A stretch of 64,000 nucleotides of DNA from Prauserella shujinwangii (lineage in GTDB: Bacteria; Actinomycetota; Actinomycetes; Mycobacteriales; Pseudonocardiaceae): NCBI RefSeq assembly GCF_003001955.1, contig NZ_PVNH01000001.1, forward strand, positions 646,830 through 710,829, given 5' to 3'. This document shows positions 1 through 9,367 of the stretch, piece by piece. Positions within the stretch are counted from its first letter, which is position 1, and each line of letters opens with the position of its first letter. The notes beneath the pieces are model-generated. The model made no database searches. It was not told the DNA's origin and saw only the letters and a program-made list of their open reading frames with translations. The translations under genes were made by a program, and so were the position numbers.

Positions 1-1995
1 ACGGACCTGGCGCGGCACGCGTGGCTCGCGGAGGACGAGGTGCCTGCCCGGCGTGCCGTCGATCTCCTCGTGGACGCGGCGAGGCAGGCGAGCGCGCGGA
101 TGGCCGGCGACGAAGCCGTCCGTCTCCTCCACTGGGCCGCCGACCGTTGCGAGCCCGGCCGACGGCTACAGCTGATCCGCTTGCGGCTGGCCGAGGCACA
201 GCACGCCTGCGGCGAGAAGAGCGTCGCGTGGCGCATGTTCGACGGGGCGGTGCTGGCCGCCGAGGACGAGCGGGACCCGCTGCTGCTCGCCCGGGTGGCG
301 CTCACCGTGCCGCACACCGACCCCGAGCGCGCCGGCTACGTGCTCGACCTGCTGCGCCGGGCCCACCGGGAGCTGGTGGGCGAGCCGCCCCCCGATGCCG
401 GTCTGGAGGAGCTGGTGCGGGAGGTGACGGTGCGTGCGGTGGTGCTGGCGCGGGACCGTCGTGACGACGACACGCTGGGGTTCACTTTGCAGGCGCTGCA
501 CGCGGTGCTGTGGGGGCCGGGCACGGCGGCCCGCAGGCAGGTGCTCACCGAGGAGATGGCCGCTGTCGCGCGGCGCACCGGGGACCAGGACCTGGATCTG
601 TTCGCCAGCGCACTGCGCTGGGTGGCGCTGCTGGAGCAGGGCGACCCGGGCTACCTCGCCCAGCTGGAGTCCTTCGCCGCCGCCGCGGAGGCGAGCGGGC
701 TGCCGAGGTGGGTCGGCGCCGCCACCGTGGACCGCAGCACCGCGGCCCTGCTGCGGGGAAGGTTCGCCGAGGCGGCGGAACTGGCCGACCGGGTGCCGGC
801 CGAGCACCTCGACGAGGACCCCGAGCTGGCGCGGATGTTCGCGTGGCAGCGCCGGTGGGCGCTGCTCGACCTGCAGGGCAGGCTGGGCGAGATCGTGGAC
901 GAGCGGGCGAACGTGCCGGGATCGTGGCTGCTCGCGGACGTGCTGGTCGGGATCGCCGCCCTCGACCGCGGCGATGTCGAGACGGCACTGCGCTGCCACC
1001 GGGACGTGCTGGCCGCGGGTGCGGTGCCGGGCGAGTGGCGCTCGCTGTGGCTGCGGTTCCGCGCGCAGATCGCCGTGGCGACGCAGGACGCCGACCTGCG
1101 TGAGCGCACCCGCGCGCTGCTGACGCCCCATGCGGGCGAGTGGCTGGTATCCCTGTTCGGTTGTGACATCAGCGGTCCGGTGGACCACTGGCTGGCGGTG
1201 CTCGACACCGCCGCGGGAGACACCGACTCCGCGATCCGGCGCTTTCATGCGGCCGCGGCCTCGGCGGACAGCCTGCGCGCCCACGGGTGGAGCGTGCTGG
1301 CCCGCGCCGGGCTGGTCGAGGTGTCGGCGGCCGGGCCGGACGAGGCCGAGGCCGTCGCGCGCACCGCCGACCGCCTCGGGATGCCACACGTGGCAGAGCG
1401 GATGCGCCTCCGGTGCGGCCAGAACGGTGCCGGTGACCACGGCGCGGACGAGGCGGGGACGGGACGGGAGTTCCGCCGCCGGGGCGACGTGTGGGCCGTG
1501 CGGTTCGCGGGCCGCCAGGAACACCTCGCGGACACCAAGGGACTGCACGATCTGCGCCAGCTGCTGGCGAACCCCGGCGCGGCGATCCCGGCGACCTGGC
1601 TCGTCGCCGGGGATGCGCGGCCGGCGGCGTCGTCCGGCGGTGACCGGATCATCGACGCGACCGCCAAGGTCCGGTTCAAGCGGCATCTGGACTCGCTGGA
1701 CCGCCGGATCGAGGACGCGCTCGCCGCCGGTCGCGACGACACCGCCGCCCGTCTCGACCGGGAGCGGCAGGACGTCGTGCACCACCTGCGGGCGGCGACG
1801 GGGCTCTGCGGCCGGGACCGCCGTCTCGGCGACACCGCCGAACGTGCCCGCAAGACCGTCGCCGCCCGCATCCGCACCGCGCTGCGCAAGCTCGACGAAC
1901 GTCACCCGCCGCTGGCCGCGCACCTGCGGGCCACCGTCGAGACGGGGACGACCTGCCGTTACGAACCGGCCGACGCGGAGCCGTGGCACGTCTAG
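1..1995 (+). CDS. AAA/TPR-type transcriptional regulator, C-terminal part (cut by window start)
   Basis: The reading frame is open from base 1 to the TAG at 1993-1995, so the N-terminus lies outside the window. The visible 664 residues are an alanine/arginine/leucine-rich helical repeat region of the TPR type. They are followed by a conserved end domain beginning at GDVWAVRFAGR (about residue 495) that runs through a coiled-coil-like stretch to AERARKTVAARIR. This arrangement is known from large actinobacterial AAA-ATPase/LuxR (LAL-like) regulators, whose N-terminal nucleotide-binding part would be upstream. It sits at the edge of a sugar/antibiotic locus and ends 7 bases before the convergent exporter gene. 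A role as pathway regulator is inferred from position. The ATPase and DNA-binding parts are not visible. Confidence 0.7.
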   Translation, partial: TDLARHAWLAEDEVPARRAVDLLVDAARQASARMAGDEAVRLLHWAADRCEPGRRLQLIRLRLAEAQHACGEKSVAWRMFDGAVLAAEDERDPLLLARVALTVPHTDPERAGYVLDLLRRAHRELVGEPPPDAGLEELVREVTVRAVVLARDRRDDDTLGFTLQALHAVLWGPGTAARRQVLTEEMAAVARRTGDQDLDLFASALRWVALLEQGDPGYLAQLESFAAAAEASGLPRWVGAATVDRSTAALLRGRFAEAAELADRVPAEHLDEDPELARMFAWQRRWALLDLQGRLGEIVDERANVPGSWLLADVLVGIAALDRGDVETALRCHRDVLAAGAVPGEWRSLWLRFRAQIAVATQDADLRERTRALLTPHAGEWLVSLFGCDISGPVDHWLAVLDTAAGDTDSAIRRFHAAAASADSLRAHGWSVLARAGLVEVSAAGPDEAEAVARTADRLGMPHVAERMRLRCGQNGAGDHGADEAGTGREFRRRGDVWAVRFAGRQEHLADTKGLHDLRQLLANPGAAIPATWLVAGDARPAASSGGDRIIDATAKVRFKRHLDSLDRRIEDALAAGRDDTAARLDRERQDVVHHLRAATGLCGRDRRLGDTAERARKTVAARIRTALRKLDERHPPLAAHLRATVETGTTCRYEPADAEPWHV

Positions 1996-2001
1996 CGGAG
2001 C

Positions 2002-2853
2002 TCACTGCCGGTTGTACAGCCGGATGGTGAGCGCGCCGAACAGGACGAGGAAGCCCGCGCCGTAGACCGTCGTCCACAGCAGCGCCGCTCCTTCCCAGAC
2101 CCCGCTCGTCAGGCCCCGTACCGAGGTGACGAGCTGAGTCACCGGCGAGACCTCGACCACCGACCCCAGCCAGCCGGGCATCGTGTCGGGGTCGACGAGC
2201 ACATTGGACAGGAAGGTCAACGGGAACATCACGGCCATGCTGACCGACATCACCGCCTTCTCCGTGTCCAGCACCAGCCCCAGTGCCGTCCAGACCCACG
2301 AGAACGCGAACGCGAACCCCACCAGCACGCCGATACCGGCCAGCACACCAAGCACGCCCGCGGCGGGCCGGTAGCCGAGCACCAGTCCCACCACCACCAT
2401 CACCAGGGACGCGGATGTGTAGCGGAACGCGTCGGCGACCAGATACCCGATCATCGGGGCGGGACGCCAGATGGACAGTGTGCGGACCCGGTCGAGCAGC
2501 CCCTGCTTCGCGTCGATGTTGATCGTCATCCCGGTGGACAAGGTCGTCAGCAGCACGCTCATCGTCATGATGCCCGGAAGCAGGTACTGCAGGTACTCGT
2601 CGGTGGAGCCCGCGATCGCCCCACCGAACAGGTACGTGAACATCAGCACCATGACGATGGGGAAGAGCGTCACGTCGAACAGCTGACTCGGAATGTGCTT
2701 GATCTTCAGCATCGACCGCCAGCTCATGGCGCGCAGCGCGGCGACGGCGGTCGCCCGCCGGGGCTGGCGGTCCTTCGGCAGCAGCAGTGTCTCCAGGTCG
2801 CCGGTGCGCGGCGAAGCCGGCGTGGCCTCGCCCGTTCCGGAGGGCCGGGTCAT
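2002..2853 (-). CDS. DrrB-type ABC exporter permease
   Basis: This 283-residue membrane protein has about six hydrophobic segments. A soluble N-terminus of about 50 residues precedes the first segment (LFPIVMVLMFTYLFGGAIAG). The ABC-2 family layout, the conserved TLSTGMTINIDAKQGLLDR loop and the C-terminal SVRGLTSG stretch match the DrrB family, which exports antibiotics with a DrrA ATPase. It lies 32 bases downstream of the ATPase gene on the same strand, so the two form a two-gene operon. Next to deoxysugar genes it likely exports, or gives self-resistance to, a glycosylated product. The substrate is inference. Confidence 0.88.
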   Translation of the reverse strand: MTRPSGTGEATPASPRTGDLETLLLPKDRQPRRATAVAALRAMSWRSMLKIKHIPSQLFDVTLFPIVMVLMFTYLFGGAIAGSTDEYLQYLLPGIMTMSVLLTTLSTGMTINIDAKQGLLDRVRTLSIWRPAPMIGYLVADAFRYTSASLVMVVVGLVLGYRPAAGVLGVLAGIGVLVGFAFAFSWVWTALGLVLDTEKAVMSVSMAVMFPLTFLSNVLVDPDTMPGWLGSVVEVSPVTQLVTSVRGLTSGVWEGAALLWTTVYGAGFLVLFGALTIRLYNRQ

Positions 2854-2885
2854 GGATGTTCTCCTCGAGTTGGGTGCGGTGCGGC

Positions 2886-3839
2886 TCAGGCGGCGTCGGG
2901 GCTGGTCAGCGCGAGAAAGACCTCGTCGAGGCTCGGCTGGCCGAGCGCGAAGTCGGTGACCGGGACGCCGGCCCCGGAGAGCTCGAACAACGTGTGCGCC
3001 GCCAGCGCTGTCGGGTCGTCCGTTCCGCCTATACGGGTGCTGAGCGCGACCGGGTCCGGGTCGAGTTCCACCTCCGCGTTCAGGACACGGGCGAGGATCT
3101 CCCTGGCGCGCTCGCGCTGCTCGGCGTGCCGGAGCCGGACCGTCACCGATCCGGCCGCGACCGTGGACTTGAGCTCACCGGGCGTGCCTTCCGCGATCAC
3201 GCGCCCGTGGTCGATCACGGCGATCCGGGACGCCAGCCGGTCGGCCTCCTCCAGGTGCTGGGTCGTGAGAAGCACCGTCGTGCCCTGCCGGACGACGGCA
3301 CGCACGATGTCCCACACCTGGCTGCGGCTGCGGGGATCGAGTCCCGATGTCGGCTCGTCGAGGAACAATAGGTCCGGTGTGCGGATGATGCTCGCGGCGA
3401 TGTCGAGCCGCCGCCGCATGCCGCCGGAGTAGTTCTTGACCTGACGGGTCGCGGAGTCGGCCAGGTCGAAGGCCGCGAGCAGGTCGTCGGCACGGGCACG
3501 GGCGTCGGCGATCGTGAACCCGGCGAGCCGGCCCAGCAGGACGAGGTTCTCCGCCGCGGTCAGGTCCTCGTCCAGCGAGGCGTACTGGCCGGTGAGCGCG
3601 ATACGACCGCGTACCGTGTCCGGTTCCCGCACCACGTCGTGGCCGAACACGGACGCCTGGCCCCCGTCGGGACGTAGCAGTGTGGCCAGCACCTTCACCG
3701 CTGTCGTCTTGCCTGCGCCGTTGGGGCCGAGCACCCCGCACACCGTTCCCGCCGGCACACGCAGGTCGAGCCGGTCGACGGCCCGTAACCGGCCGAACGT
3801 CTTCACCAGCCCGACGGCTTCGACCGCCAGTTCGGTCAT
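2886..3839 (-). CDS. DrrA-type ABC transporter ATP-binding protein
   Basis: This 317-residue ATPase shows a Walker A motif [12 protein letters not shown] near residue 40. The ABC signature is [12 protein letters not shown], Walker B is [12 protein letters not shown], and the switch His is in TQHLEEAD. The C-terminal extension ends with [12 protein letters not shown], typical of daunorubicin-resistance (DrrA) ATPases. A GGAGGAC ribosome site precedes the ATG at 3839. It pairs with the permease gene just downstream and is transcribed divergently from the sugar methyltransferase gene. It should energise efflux of the compound made by the neighbouring or linked pathway. The transported compound cannot be read from sequence. 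Confidence 0.92.
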   Translation of the reverse strand: MTELAVEAVGLVKTFGRLRAVDRLDLRVPAGTVCGVLGPNGAGKTTAVKVLATLLRPDGGQASVFGHDVVREPDTVRGRIALTGQYASLDEDLTAAENLVLLGRLAGFTIADARARADDLLAAFDLADSATRQVKNYSGGMRRRLDIAASIIRTPDLLFLDEPTSGLDPRSRSQVWDIVRAVVRQGTTVLLTTQHLEEADRLASRIAVIDHGRVIAEGTPGELKSTVAAGSVTVRLRHAEQRERAREILARVLNAEVELDPDPVALSTRIGGTDDPTALAAHTLFELSGAGVPVTDFALGQPSLDEVFLALTSPDAA

Positions 3840-3902
3840 CGTCGTCCTCCGTCTCGTCTGTGGGGCGGTGCCTCCGCTCCTCCTCCGTCACCCGGGAGGC
3901 GC

Positions 3903-3937
3903 GACACACGGGATCGCGGTGCTACACGGGATGTGTC
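3903..3937. promoter_or_regulatory. Possible operator in drrA/sugar-gene divergent promoter
   Basis: The 284-base divergent gap contains a 9-bp direct repeat ACACGGGAT at 3906-3914 and 3924-3932, spaced 18 bases start to start. It also contains inverted ends GACACA (3903-3908) and TGTGTC (3932-3937). The arrangement suggests a regulator site controlling the exporter pair and/or the sugar operon. There is no experimental or family-specific match behind this. Confidence 0.35.
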
Positions 3938-4123
3938 ATCTCCGGGCACCGGGCAGGCCCTTGGTGGCGACCGGCGCACCGGGTCCTCCTGGCGCGCGGT
4001 CGCGCGCCGGTCGACCCGGTCCCCGGCGACGTGCCACACGGACCACCGCCGGTTGAGCGCAGCGCGATCGCGTCGCGGGAGGCTGCGCACACCACGTCGG
4101 CGGGCATGTGGAGGGAACCGACC

Positions 4124-5365
4124 ATGACGTATCGAAGCGCCGGGACCGCAGCGGCCACGTGCCGGATGTGCGGCGGTGCGCTGACCGAGTTCCTGGATCT
4201 GGGGCGGCAACCGCTGTCCGACGCCTTCCTGCGCGAGGCGGACATCCCGGGTGAGTTCTTCTTCCGGCTGGCGGTCGGCCTGTGCGACGCGTGCGGGCTG
4301 ACCCAGCTGGTCGAGGAGGTGCCGAGGGAACGGATGTTCCACGAACGCTACCCGTACTACTCCTCCGGGTCCGCGATGATGCGTGAGCACTTCACCGCGA
4401 CCGCGCGAGAGTTGCTCGATCAGGTCTCCGGCCGCGACGCGTTCGTCGTGGAGATCGGCTCCAACGACGGGGTGATGCTCCGGGCGGTCCACGACGCCGG
4501 AGTGCGGCACCTCGGGTTCGAGCCCTCGGGCGGTGTCGCGGACGTCGCGCGCGCACACGGGGTGCGAGTGCGCACCGCCTACTTCGAGGAGGGCACGGCG
4601 GCCGAGACGCGTGCCGCCGAGGGACCCGCGGACATCGTCTTCGCCGCCAACACGATCTGCCACGTTCCCTACCTGGATTCGGTGCTGCGCGGGCTCGACC
4701 TGCTCCTGGCGGAGGACGGCGTGTTCGTGTTCGAGGACCCGTACCTCGGTGACATCGTGGACAAGACGTCGTTCGACCAGATCTACGACGAGCACTTCTA
4801 CTTGTTCACCGCGCGCTCGGTGCGGGAGATGGCGGCTCGCTTCGGGTTCGAGCTGGTGGACGTGCGGCGGCTCGCCGTGCACGGCGGTGAGGTGCGCTAC
4901 ACGCTGGCCCGCGCGGGCAGCCGCACACCCTCGGCCGCCGTGGCGGAGATGCTCACCGAGGAGCGACGCCGTGGGCTGCACGAACTCCTGCCCCTACGGC
5001 GGTTCGCGGCCGCTGTCCACGGTGTCCGCGACGAGCTGGCCGCACTCCTGCGCGAGCTCCGCGACCAGGGGTACACCGTCGCCGCGTACGGCGCGACCGC
5101 GAAGAGCGCGACCGTGACCAACTTCTGCGGGATCGGCCCGGACCTCGTGTCGTACGTCTGCGACAGCACGCCCGCCAAACAGGGAAAGCTGACTCCGGGC
5201 GCGCACATACCGGTCGTGCCGCCTGCCGAGTTCACCAGCGCCTACCCCGACTACGCCTTGCTCTTCGCGTGGAACCACGCCGACGAGATCATCGCCAAGG
5301 AGCGGGGATTCCGCGACGCCGGCGGGCGATGGATCACCTACGTCCCCGACGTGCGCGTGAGCTGA
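4124..5365 (+). CDS. NDP-deoxyhexose C-methyltransferase (TylCIII/EryBIII type)
   Basis: The 413-residue protein has the three-part layout of sugar C-3 methyltransferases. An N-terminal zinc part holds CRMCGG and CDACG pairs (residues about 10-65). A SAM-binding core follows with VEIGSNDGVML, and the C-terminal part carries YGATAKSATVTNF and the DSTPAKQGKLTPG stretch. The family methylates C-3 of a 4-keto-2,6-dideoxyhexose. The ATG at 4124 is chosen because GAGGGA lies 7 bases upstream and the zinc part starts soon after; the open frame extends further upstream without homology. It heads a run of five sugar genes. The product is likely a 3-C-methyl sugar such as a vancosamine- or mycarose-like one. 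Confidence 0.88.
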   Translation: MTYRSAGTAAATCRMCGGALTEFLDLGRQPLSDAFLREADIPGEFFFRLAVGLCDACGLTQLVEEVPRERMFHERYPYYSSGSAMMREHFTATARELLDQVSGRDAFVVEIGSNDGVMLRAVHDAGVRHLGFEPSGGVADVARAHGVRVRTAYFEEGTAAETRAAEGPADIVFAANTICHVPYLDSVLRGLDLLLAEDGVFVFEDPYLGDIVDKTSFDQIYDEHFYLFTARSVREMAARFGFELVDVRRLAVHGGEVRYTLARAGSRTPSAAVAEMLTEERRRGLHELLPLRRFAAAVHGVRDELAALLRELRDQGYTVAAYGATAKSATVTNFCGIGPDLVSYVCDSTPAKQGKLTPGAHIPVVPPAEFTSAYPDYALLFAWNHADEIIAKERGFRDAGGRWITYVPDVRVS

Positions 5366-5369
5366 GTCG

Positions 5370-6098
5370 ATGTACCAGGACGAGTACATCGAGGTCTACG
5401 ACCTCGTCATGCGGAACCGGGGACGCGACTACGCGGGCGAGGCGCGTGCCATCCTCGGCCTGGTCGACGAACGCAACCCCGGGGCGGCATCGCTGCTGGA
5501 CGTCGCCTGCGGCACCGGGTTGCACCTGCGAGAGCTGGCCGCGCCGTTCGCCGAGGTCCACGGCCTGGACGTCTCCGAGGACATGCTCGCGCTCGCGAAG
5601 CGGCGCATCGAAGGGCTCCGGTGCCACCAGGCGGACATGCGGCGGGTGCGACTGCCGGTGCGGTTCGACGTGATCGTGTGCATGTTCGCGATCCCGCACC
5701 TGCGCTCGGGCCCCGAACTGGACGCGACCGTCGCGGGTCTCGCCGCGCAGCTGGCTCCGGGGGGACTGCTGATCATCGAGCCGTGGTACCGGCCGGAGCA
5801 GTTCGTCCCCGGCTACGTGGCCAGGGACGTGGTCGAGGTGGACGGGCACACCGTCGTCCGGCTGTCCCACTCCCGCTGGCTCGACCGGCGGGCGAACCGC
5901 ATCCGGATGGTCGTCCACCATGCCCTCGCGGACGCGGACCACGGCATCCGGCACGCCACCGACGAGGTGGACCTGACCTTGTTCACCGACGAGCAGTACC
6001 GGCACGCGTTCGCCGCGGCGGGTTGCACGGCGGAACGGTTCACCGGCGCTCCGTTCACCTGGGGGCTGTGGCTGGCCCAGCGCCGGGAGACCCGCTGA
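5370..6098 (+). CDS. NDP-aminosugar N-methyltransferase (DesVI/TylM1 type)
   Basis: This 242-residue class I SAM methyltransferase starts 5 bases after the C-methyltransferase stop. The N-terminus MYQDEYIEVYDLVMRNRGRDY, the SAM motif LLDVACGTGLHL, and the later EPWYRPEQF and WLDRRANRIRMVVHH stretches closely follow the DesVI/TylM1 family. That family N-methylates 3- or 4-amino-dTDP-hexoses. The last codons overlap the next gene by one base (TGATG), indicating a tight operon. An amino acceptor implies a sugar aminotransferase, which is not in this window. It may be upstream, elsewhere, or the enzyme may act on another amine. Confidence 0.85.
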   Translation: MYQDEYIEVYDLVMRNRGRDYAGEARAILGLVDERNPGAASLLDVACGTGLHLRELAAPFAEVHGLDVSEDMLALAKRRIEGLRCHQADMRRVRLPVRFDVIVCMFAIPHLRSGPELDATVAGLAAQLAPGGLLIIEPWYRPEQFVPGYVARDVVEVDGHTVVRLSHSRWLDRRANRIRMVVHHALADADHGIRHATDEVDLTLFTDEQYRHAFAAAGCTAERFTGAPFTWGLWLAQRRETR

Positions 6099-7081
6099 TG
6101 GACCGCGTGGTCGTCCTCGGCGGTACCGGTTTCGTGGGCCGCCATCTGGCGGACGCGTTCGCGGCGGCGGGCCACGATGTCCTCGTCGTCGCCCGGCACC
6201 AGGTGCCCACGCCGCACCCGTTCGCTTCCTTCGACGTCGCCGCGGCGACGGGTCCCTCGTTCGCGGCGTTCCTGGACGGGATGGAGCCGGACGTGGTGGT
6301 GGATGCGACCGGCAGCAGCTGGGGACTCGGTGACGAGGAGATGACGTCGCGGTGCCTGGTGCCGACGCGGCGCCTGCTGGCCGCGCTCCGGCACGTCCGC
6401 CTCCGGCCGCGTGTCGTGCACCTGGGATCGGTGCTGGAGTACGGCCCGGTTCCGCCGGGGACCCCGGTCAACCACGGCAGCGCACCACCGGAGACGGCCT
6501 ACGGCAAGGCCAAGCTCGCGGCCAGCACGGCCCTGCTGGCCGCGGCCGGCAGCGGCAGGGCCGACGCGGTCGTGCTTCGCCTGTCGAACGCGATCGGCCC
6601 GGGCATGCCGGGGGAGAGCCTGGTGGGCCGGGTGCTGCGTGCCCTGCGGTCCGCGGCACCGGGCGAACCCGCGGTGGTCCGGTTGAAGCCACTGGAGGCC
6701 CACCGGGACTACCTCGATGTCCGGGACGTCGCCGAGGCGGTCGTCGCCGCCGCCGTCGCGGACGTGTCCGGGCAGGTACTGGACATCGGCAGCGGGAAGG
6801 CGGTCCCGGTCCGCGATCTCGTCCGGCTGGTGGTGGGCTCGAGCGGGATACCCGCGCGGATCGAGGAGGAGCCGCCCGCACGGCGAGACTGGTGGGCGAC
6901 GATGAGCTGGATCGAGGTCGACCCCACCCGGGCGCGCGAGGTCCTCGGCTGGCGGCCACGCCACGATCTCGGGGACACGGCCCGGTGGGTCTGGGCCGGG
7001 GGAGACGGCGGGGACGCGGCACGGCAGGCGGGCTCGACCGGGGCGGTGGGTCGCGTTCCACCGGACCGCGAGCACCGGTGA
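6098..7081 (+). CDS. NDP-hexose 4-ketoreductase / epimerase-family protein
   Basis: The 327-residue extended SDR begins at the ATG overlapping the previous stop. The Rossmann motif GGTGFVGRHL opens the protein, and YGKAK supplies the YxxxK pair. Later motifs include RLSNAIGPG and a HRDYLDVRDVAEA stretch typical of NDP-sugar reductases and epimerases. In deoxysugar operons this family reduces the C-4 keto group to set final stereochemistry. The C-terminus carries an about 20-residue low-complexity tail (Ala/Gly-rich). Assignment to 4-ketoreduction rests on operon context with the methyltransferases. A reductase acting at another carbon is possible. Confidence 0.8.
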   Translation: MDRVVVLGGTGFVGRHLADAFAAAGHDVLVVARHQVPTPHPFASFDVAAATGPSFAAFLDGMEPDVVVDATGSSWGLGDEEMTSRCLVPTRRLLAALRHVRLRPRVVHLGSVLEYGPVPPGTPVNHGSAPPETAYGKAKLAASTALLAAAGSGRADAVVLRLSNAIGPGMPGESLVGRVLRALRSAAPGEPAVVRLKPLEAHRDYLDVRDVAEAVVAAAVADVSGQVLDIGSGKAVPVRDLVRLVVGSSGIPARIEEEPPARRDWWATMSWIEVDPTRAREVLGWRPRHDLGDTARWVWAGGDGGDAARQAGSTGAVGRVPPDREHR

Positions 7082-7094
7082 CCAGTATCCCGGT

Positions 7095-8060
7095 ATGAGG
7101 ATCCTGGTCACCGGTGGCGCGGGTTTCATCGGCGCGCACTATGTCCGCACCCTGCTCGCCGGGGAATACCCGGGCTACGAAGAGGCCGAGATCACCGTCG
7201 TCGACAAGCTCACCTACGCCGGCAGCACCGAACGGCTACCCGGGCACCACGAGCGGCTGTCCTTCGTCCAGGGAGACATCTGCGATCCCGGGCTGCTCGG
7301 CCGCGTCGTGCCGGGCCACGACGCGATCGTGCACTTCGCGGCCGAGTCGCACGTCGACCGGTCGATCCTGGGTGGCGGCGAGTTCGTCCGCACGAACGTG
7401 CAGGGCACGCAGAACCTGCTGAACGCGGCGGTGGCCGCCGAGGTGACCACGGTCGTGCACGTGTCGACCGACGAGGTGTACGGCTCGATCGACCAGGGGT
7501 CGTGGGACGAGGCGCAGCCGCTGCTGCCGAACTCGTTGTACGCGGCCACCAAGGCGAGCGGCGACCTGATCGCGCGCGCGTACCGGCGGACCCACGGTCT
7601 GGATGTGCGGATCACGCGGTGCTGCAACAACTACGGGCCGTACCAGCACACGGAGAAACTGATTCCCCTGTTCGTCACGAGCCTCCTCGGTGGAGTCCCC
7701 GTCCCGCTCTACGGTGACGGGGGCAACGTCCGGGAATGGCTGCACGTCGACGACCACTGCAGGGCGATCCAGCTCGTGTTGAGCGAGGGCGAGGCCGGGG
7801 AGATCTACAACATCGGTTCCGGCGCAGCGGTGAGCAACCGCGAGATGACCGCACTTCTGCTCGACCTGTGTGGCGCGGGCTGGGACCTCGTGCGGCACGT
7901 GCCCGACCGCAAGGGCCACGACCTCAGGTACTCGATCGACGACACGAAGATCAGAACAGAGCTCGGCTACGCGCCGCGGTGGTCGTTGGACGAGGGGCTC
8001 GCGAGCGTCGTCGCGTGGTACCGGGCGAACGACGACTGGTGGTCCAGGTTGCGTCGCTGA
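7095..8060 (+). CDS. rmlB: dTDP-glucose 4,6-dehydratase
   Basis: The 321-residue enzyme has NAD-binding GGAGFIGAHYV, the HFAAESHVDRS loop and the catalytic STDEVYG triad. YAATKAS gives the YxxxK, and the conserved RCCNNYGPYQ...EKLIPLF stretch follows. It converts dTDP-glucose to dTDP-4-keto-6-deoxyglucose, the common precursor of deoxysugars. The length and motifs are those of secondary-metabolite RmlB (StrE/OleE type). The gene lies 13 bases after the ketoreductase gene. The ATG at 7095 starts directly at the Rossmann strand. Presence of rmlA and rmlB in the operon suggests the locus supplies its own precursor. Confidence 0.95.
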   Translation: MRILVTGGAGFIGAHYVRTLLAGEYPGYEEAEITVVDKLTYAGSTERLPGHHERLSFVQGDICDPGLLGRVVPGHDAIVHFAAESHVDRSILGGGEFVRTNVQGTQNLLNAAVAAEVTTVVHVSTDEVYGSIDQGSWDEAQPLLPNSLYAATKASGDLIARAYRRTHGLDVRITRCCNNYGPYQHTEKLIPLFVTSLLGGVPVPLYGDGGNVREWLHVDDHCRAIQLVLSEGEAGEIYNIGSGAAVSNREMTALLLDLCGAGWDLVRHVPDRKGHDLRYSIDDTKIRTELGYAPRWSLDEGLASVVAWYRANDDWWSRLRR

Positions 8061-8245
8061 GGGGCGGCGACTCCGCGGCAGCGGCGCCGACGCCGCTGCC
8101 GCGGTTTCAGCGGCCGTCGAGCCGTGGCCGAGCGCCGTCGGCCAGGGTCAACCTCCGCGGTGTCGTCGCGGGGCGGGACGAGGTCCGGCGGCCGGGAGTC
8201 GCCCGGTCGGCCCTGGTTCTCCCCGGAGAGCGGAGGTTGAGCGCA

Positions 8246-9115
8246 GTGAAAGGCATCATTCTCGCCGGCGGTAACGGAACCCGGCTGTACCCGGCGACGC
8301 TCGGGGTGTCGAAGCAGCTGTTGCCGGTGTACGACAAGCCGCTGATCTACCACCCCCTGTCCGTGCTCATGCTGGCCGGCATCCGCGAGATACTGGTCAT
8401 CAGCACGCGGCGCGACCTGGACGGCTTCCGCCGGCTCCTCGGTGACGGCGGCGAGCTCGGTCTCTCGCTGTGCTACGCGGTCCAGGACGAGCCTCGCGGC
8501 CTCGCGGACGCCTTCCTGATCGGCGCGGATCACGTGGGCGCCGATCAGGTCGCGCTGATCCTCGGGGACAACGTCTTTCACGGACCACGGTTCTCGGAGG
8601 TGTTGCGAACCGCCGCGCGTGGCGTGGACGGCTGTGTCCTTTTCGGCTACCCGGTGCACGACCCCGAACGCTACGCGGTGGGCGAGGCGGACGACGATGG
8701 CGCGCTGATCTCACTTGAGGAGAAGCCGCGCAGACCGAGGTCGAACCGGGCGATCACGGGGCTGTACTTCTATGACAACGACGTGCTGGACATCGCGAAG
8801 AACCTGCGCCCGTCCGCACGCGGTGAGCTGGAGATCACCGATGTGAACCTGCGCTATCTCGCCGCGGGAAAGGCGCGGCTGATCGATCTGGGACGTGGTT
8901 TCGTCTGGCTGGACACGGGAACGCACGAGTCGCTCAGTGAGGCGGGGCAGTACGTGCGGATCATGGAGAACCGGCAGGGAGTCCGCATCGCGTGCGTCGA
9001 GGAGATCGCTCTGCGGATGGGTTTCATCGACCGGGAGTCCTGTTACCGGCTGGGGCAGCGGCTCGCGAAGTCACCCTACGGGCGCTACGTCATGGAGATC
9101 GCCGCGCACCCGTGA
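8246..9115 (+). CDS. rmlA: Glucose-1-phosphate thymidylyltransferase
   Basis: This 289-residue nucleotidyltransferase makes dTDP-glucose from glucose-1-phosphate and dTTP. It contains the signature GGNGTRLYPAT, KQLLPVYDKPLIY, ILGDNVFHG, the EEKP loop and WLDTGTHESL. The short, RmlA/StrD-length form is typical of antibiotic sugar operons. The GTG at 8246 is chosen because the protein family begins with MKGIILAGG and a purine-rich CGGAGG lies 9 bases upstream. A TTG at 8237 is an alternative. The 185-base gap from rmlB shows no other gene. This is the last gene of the sugar run. Confidence 0.95.
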   Translation: MKGIILAGGNGTRLYPATLGVSKQLLPVYDKPLIYHPLSVLMLAGIREILVISTRRDLDGFRRLLGDGGELGLSLCYAVQDEPRGLADAFLIGADHVGADQVALILGDNVFHGPRFSEVLRTAARGVDGCVLFGYPVHDPERYAVGEADDDGALISLEEKPRRPRSNRAITGLYFYDNDVLDIAKNLRPSARGELEITDVNLRYLAAGKARLIDLGRGFVWLDTGTHESLSEAGQYVRIMENRQGVRIACVEEIALRMGFIDRESCYRLGQRLAKSPYGRYVMEIAAHP

Positions 9116-9354
9116 CACCGCCCGGCACCTTGTGCGCCAGACCTGCCCGGCCGCCGAGCGATCCCCGGACCCATCCGGCCGCGGCCAGGAGCTCCAGTAC
9201 CCCGAGGGTCTCGACGAAGCCGACAGCGGCGCCTCTCGTGCACCTTCCGGCCGACGCCATCCGGGCGAGCGGTCCGGCAGCGCTCCACCGGGTGAGCTTC
9301 ACCGGGTCCTCCGGCGCGCCGCGCTCGGGGAGCCGGGGCGGAGGGGGACGTGCC

Positions 9355-9360
9355 TAGGAT
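9355..9360 (+). promoter_or_regulatory. -10 hexamer TAGGAT, probable leaderless start
   Basis: TAGGAT ends 7 bases before the ATG at 9368, which puts the expected transcription start at or next to the start codon. This is the usual actinobacterial leaderless arrangement. It favours the ATG over the upstream GTG at 9350. The rest of the 234-base gap after rmlA shows no gene. Confidence 0.45.
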
Positions 9361-9367
9361 CGGCGCC

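Noticed and set aside
166..1989. Long minus-strand ORF opposite the truncated regulator
   Set aside because: Its product is Arg/Gly/Pro-rich with no family features. The plus-strand frame has the conserved end domain and correct third-position bias.
3680..4123. N-terminal extension of the C-methyltransferase frame
   Set aside because: No homology, overlaps the drrA gene on the other strand, and the ATG at 4124 has a ribosome site.
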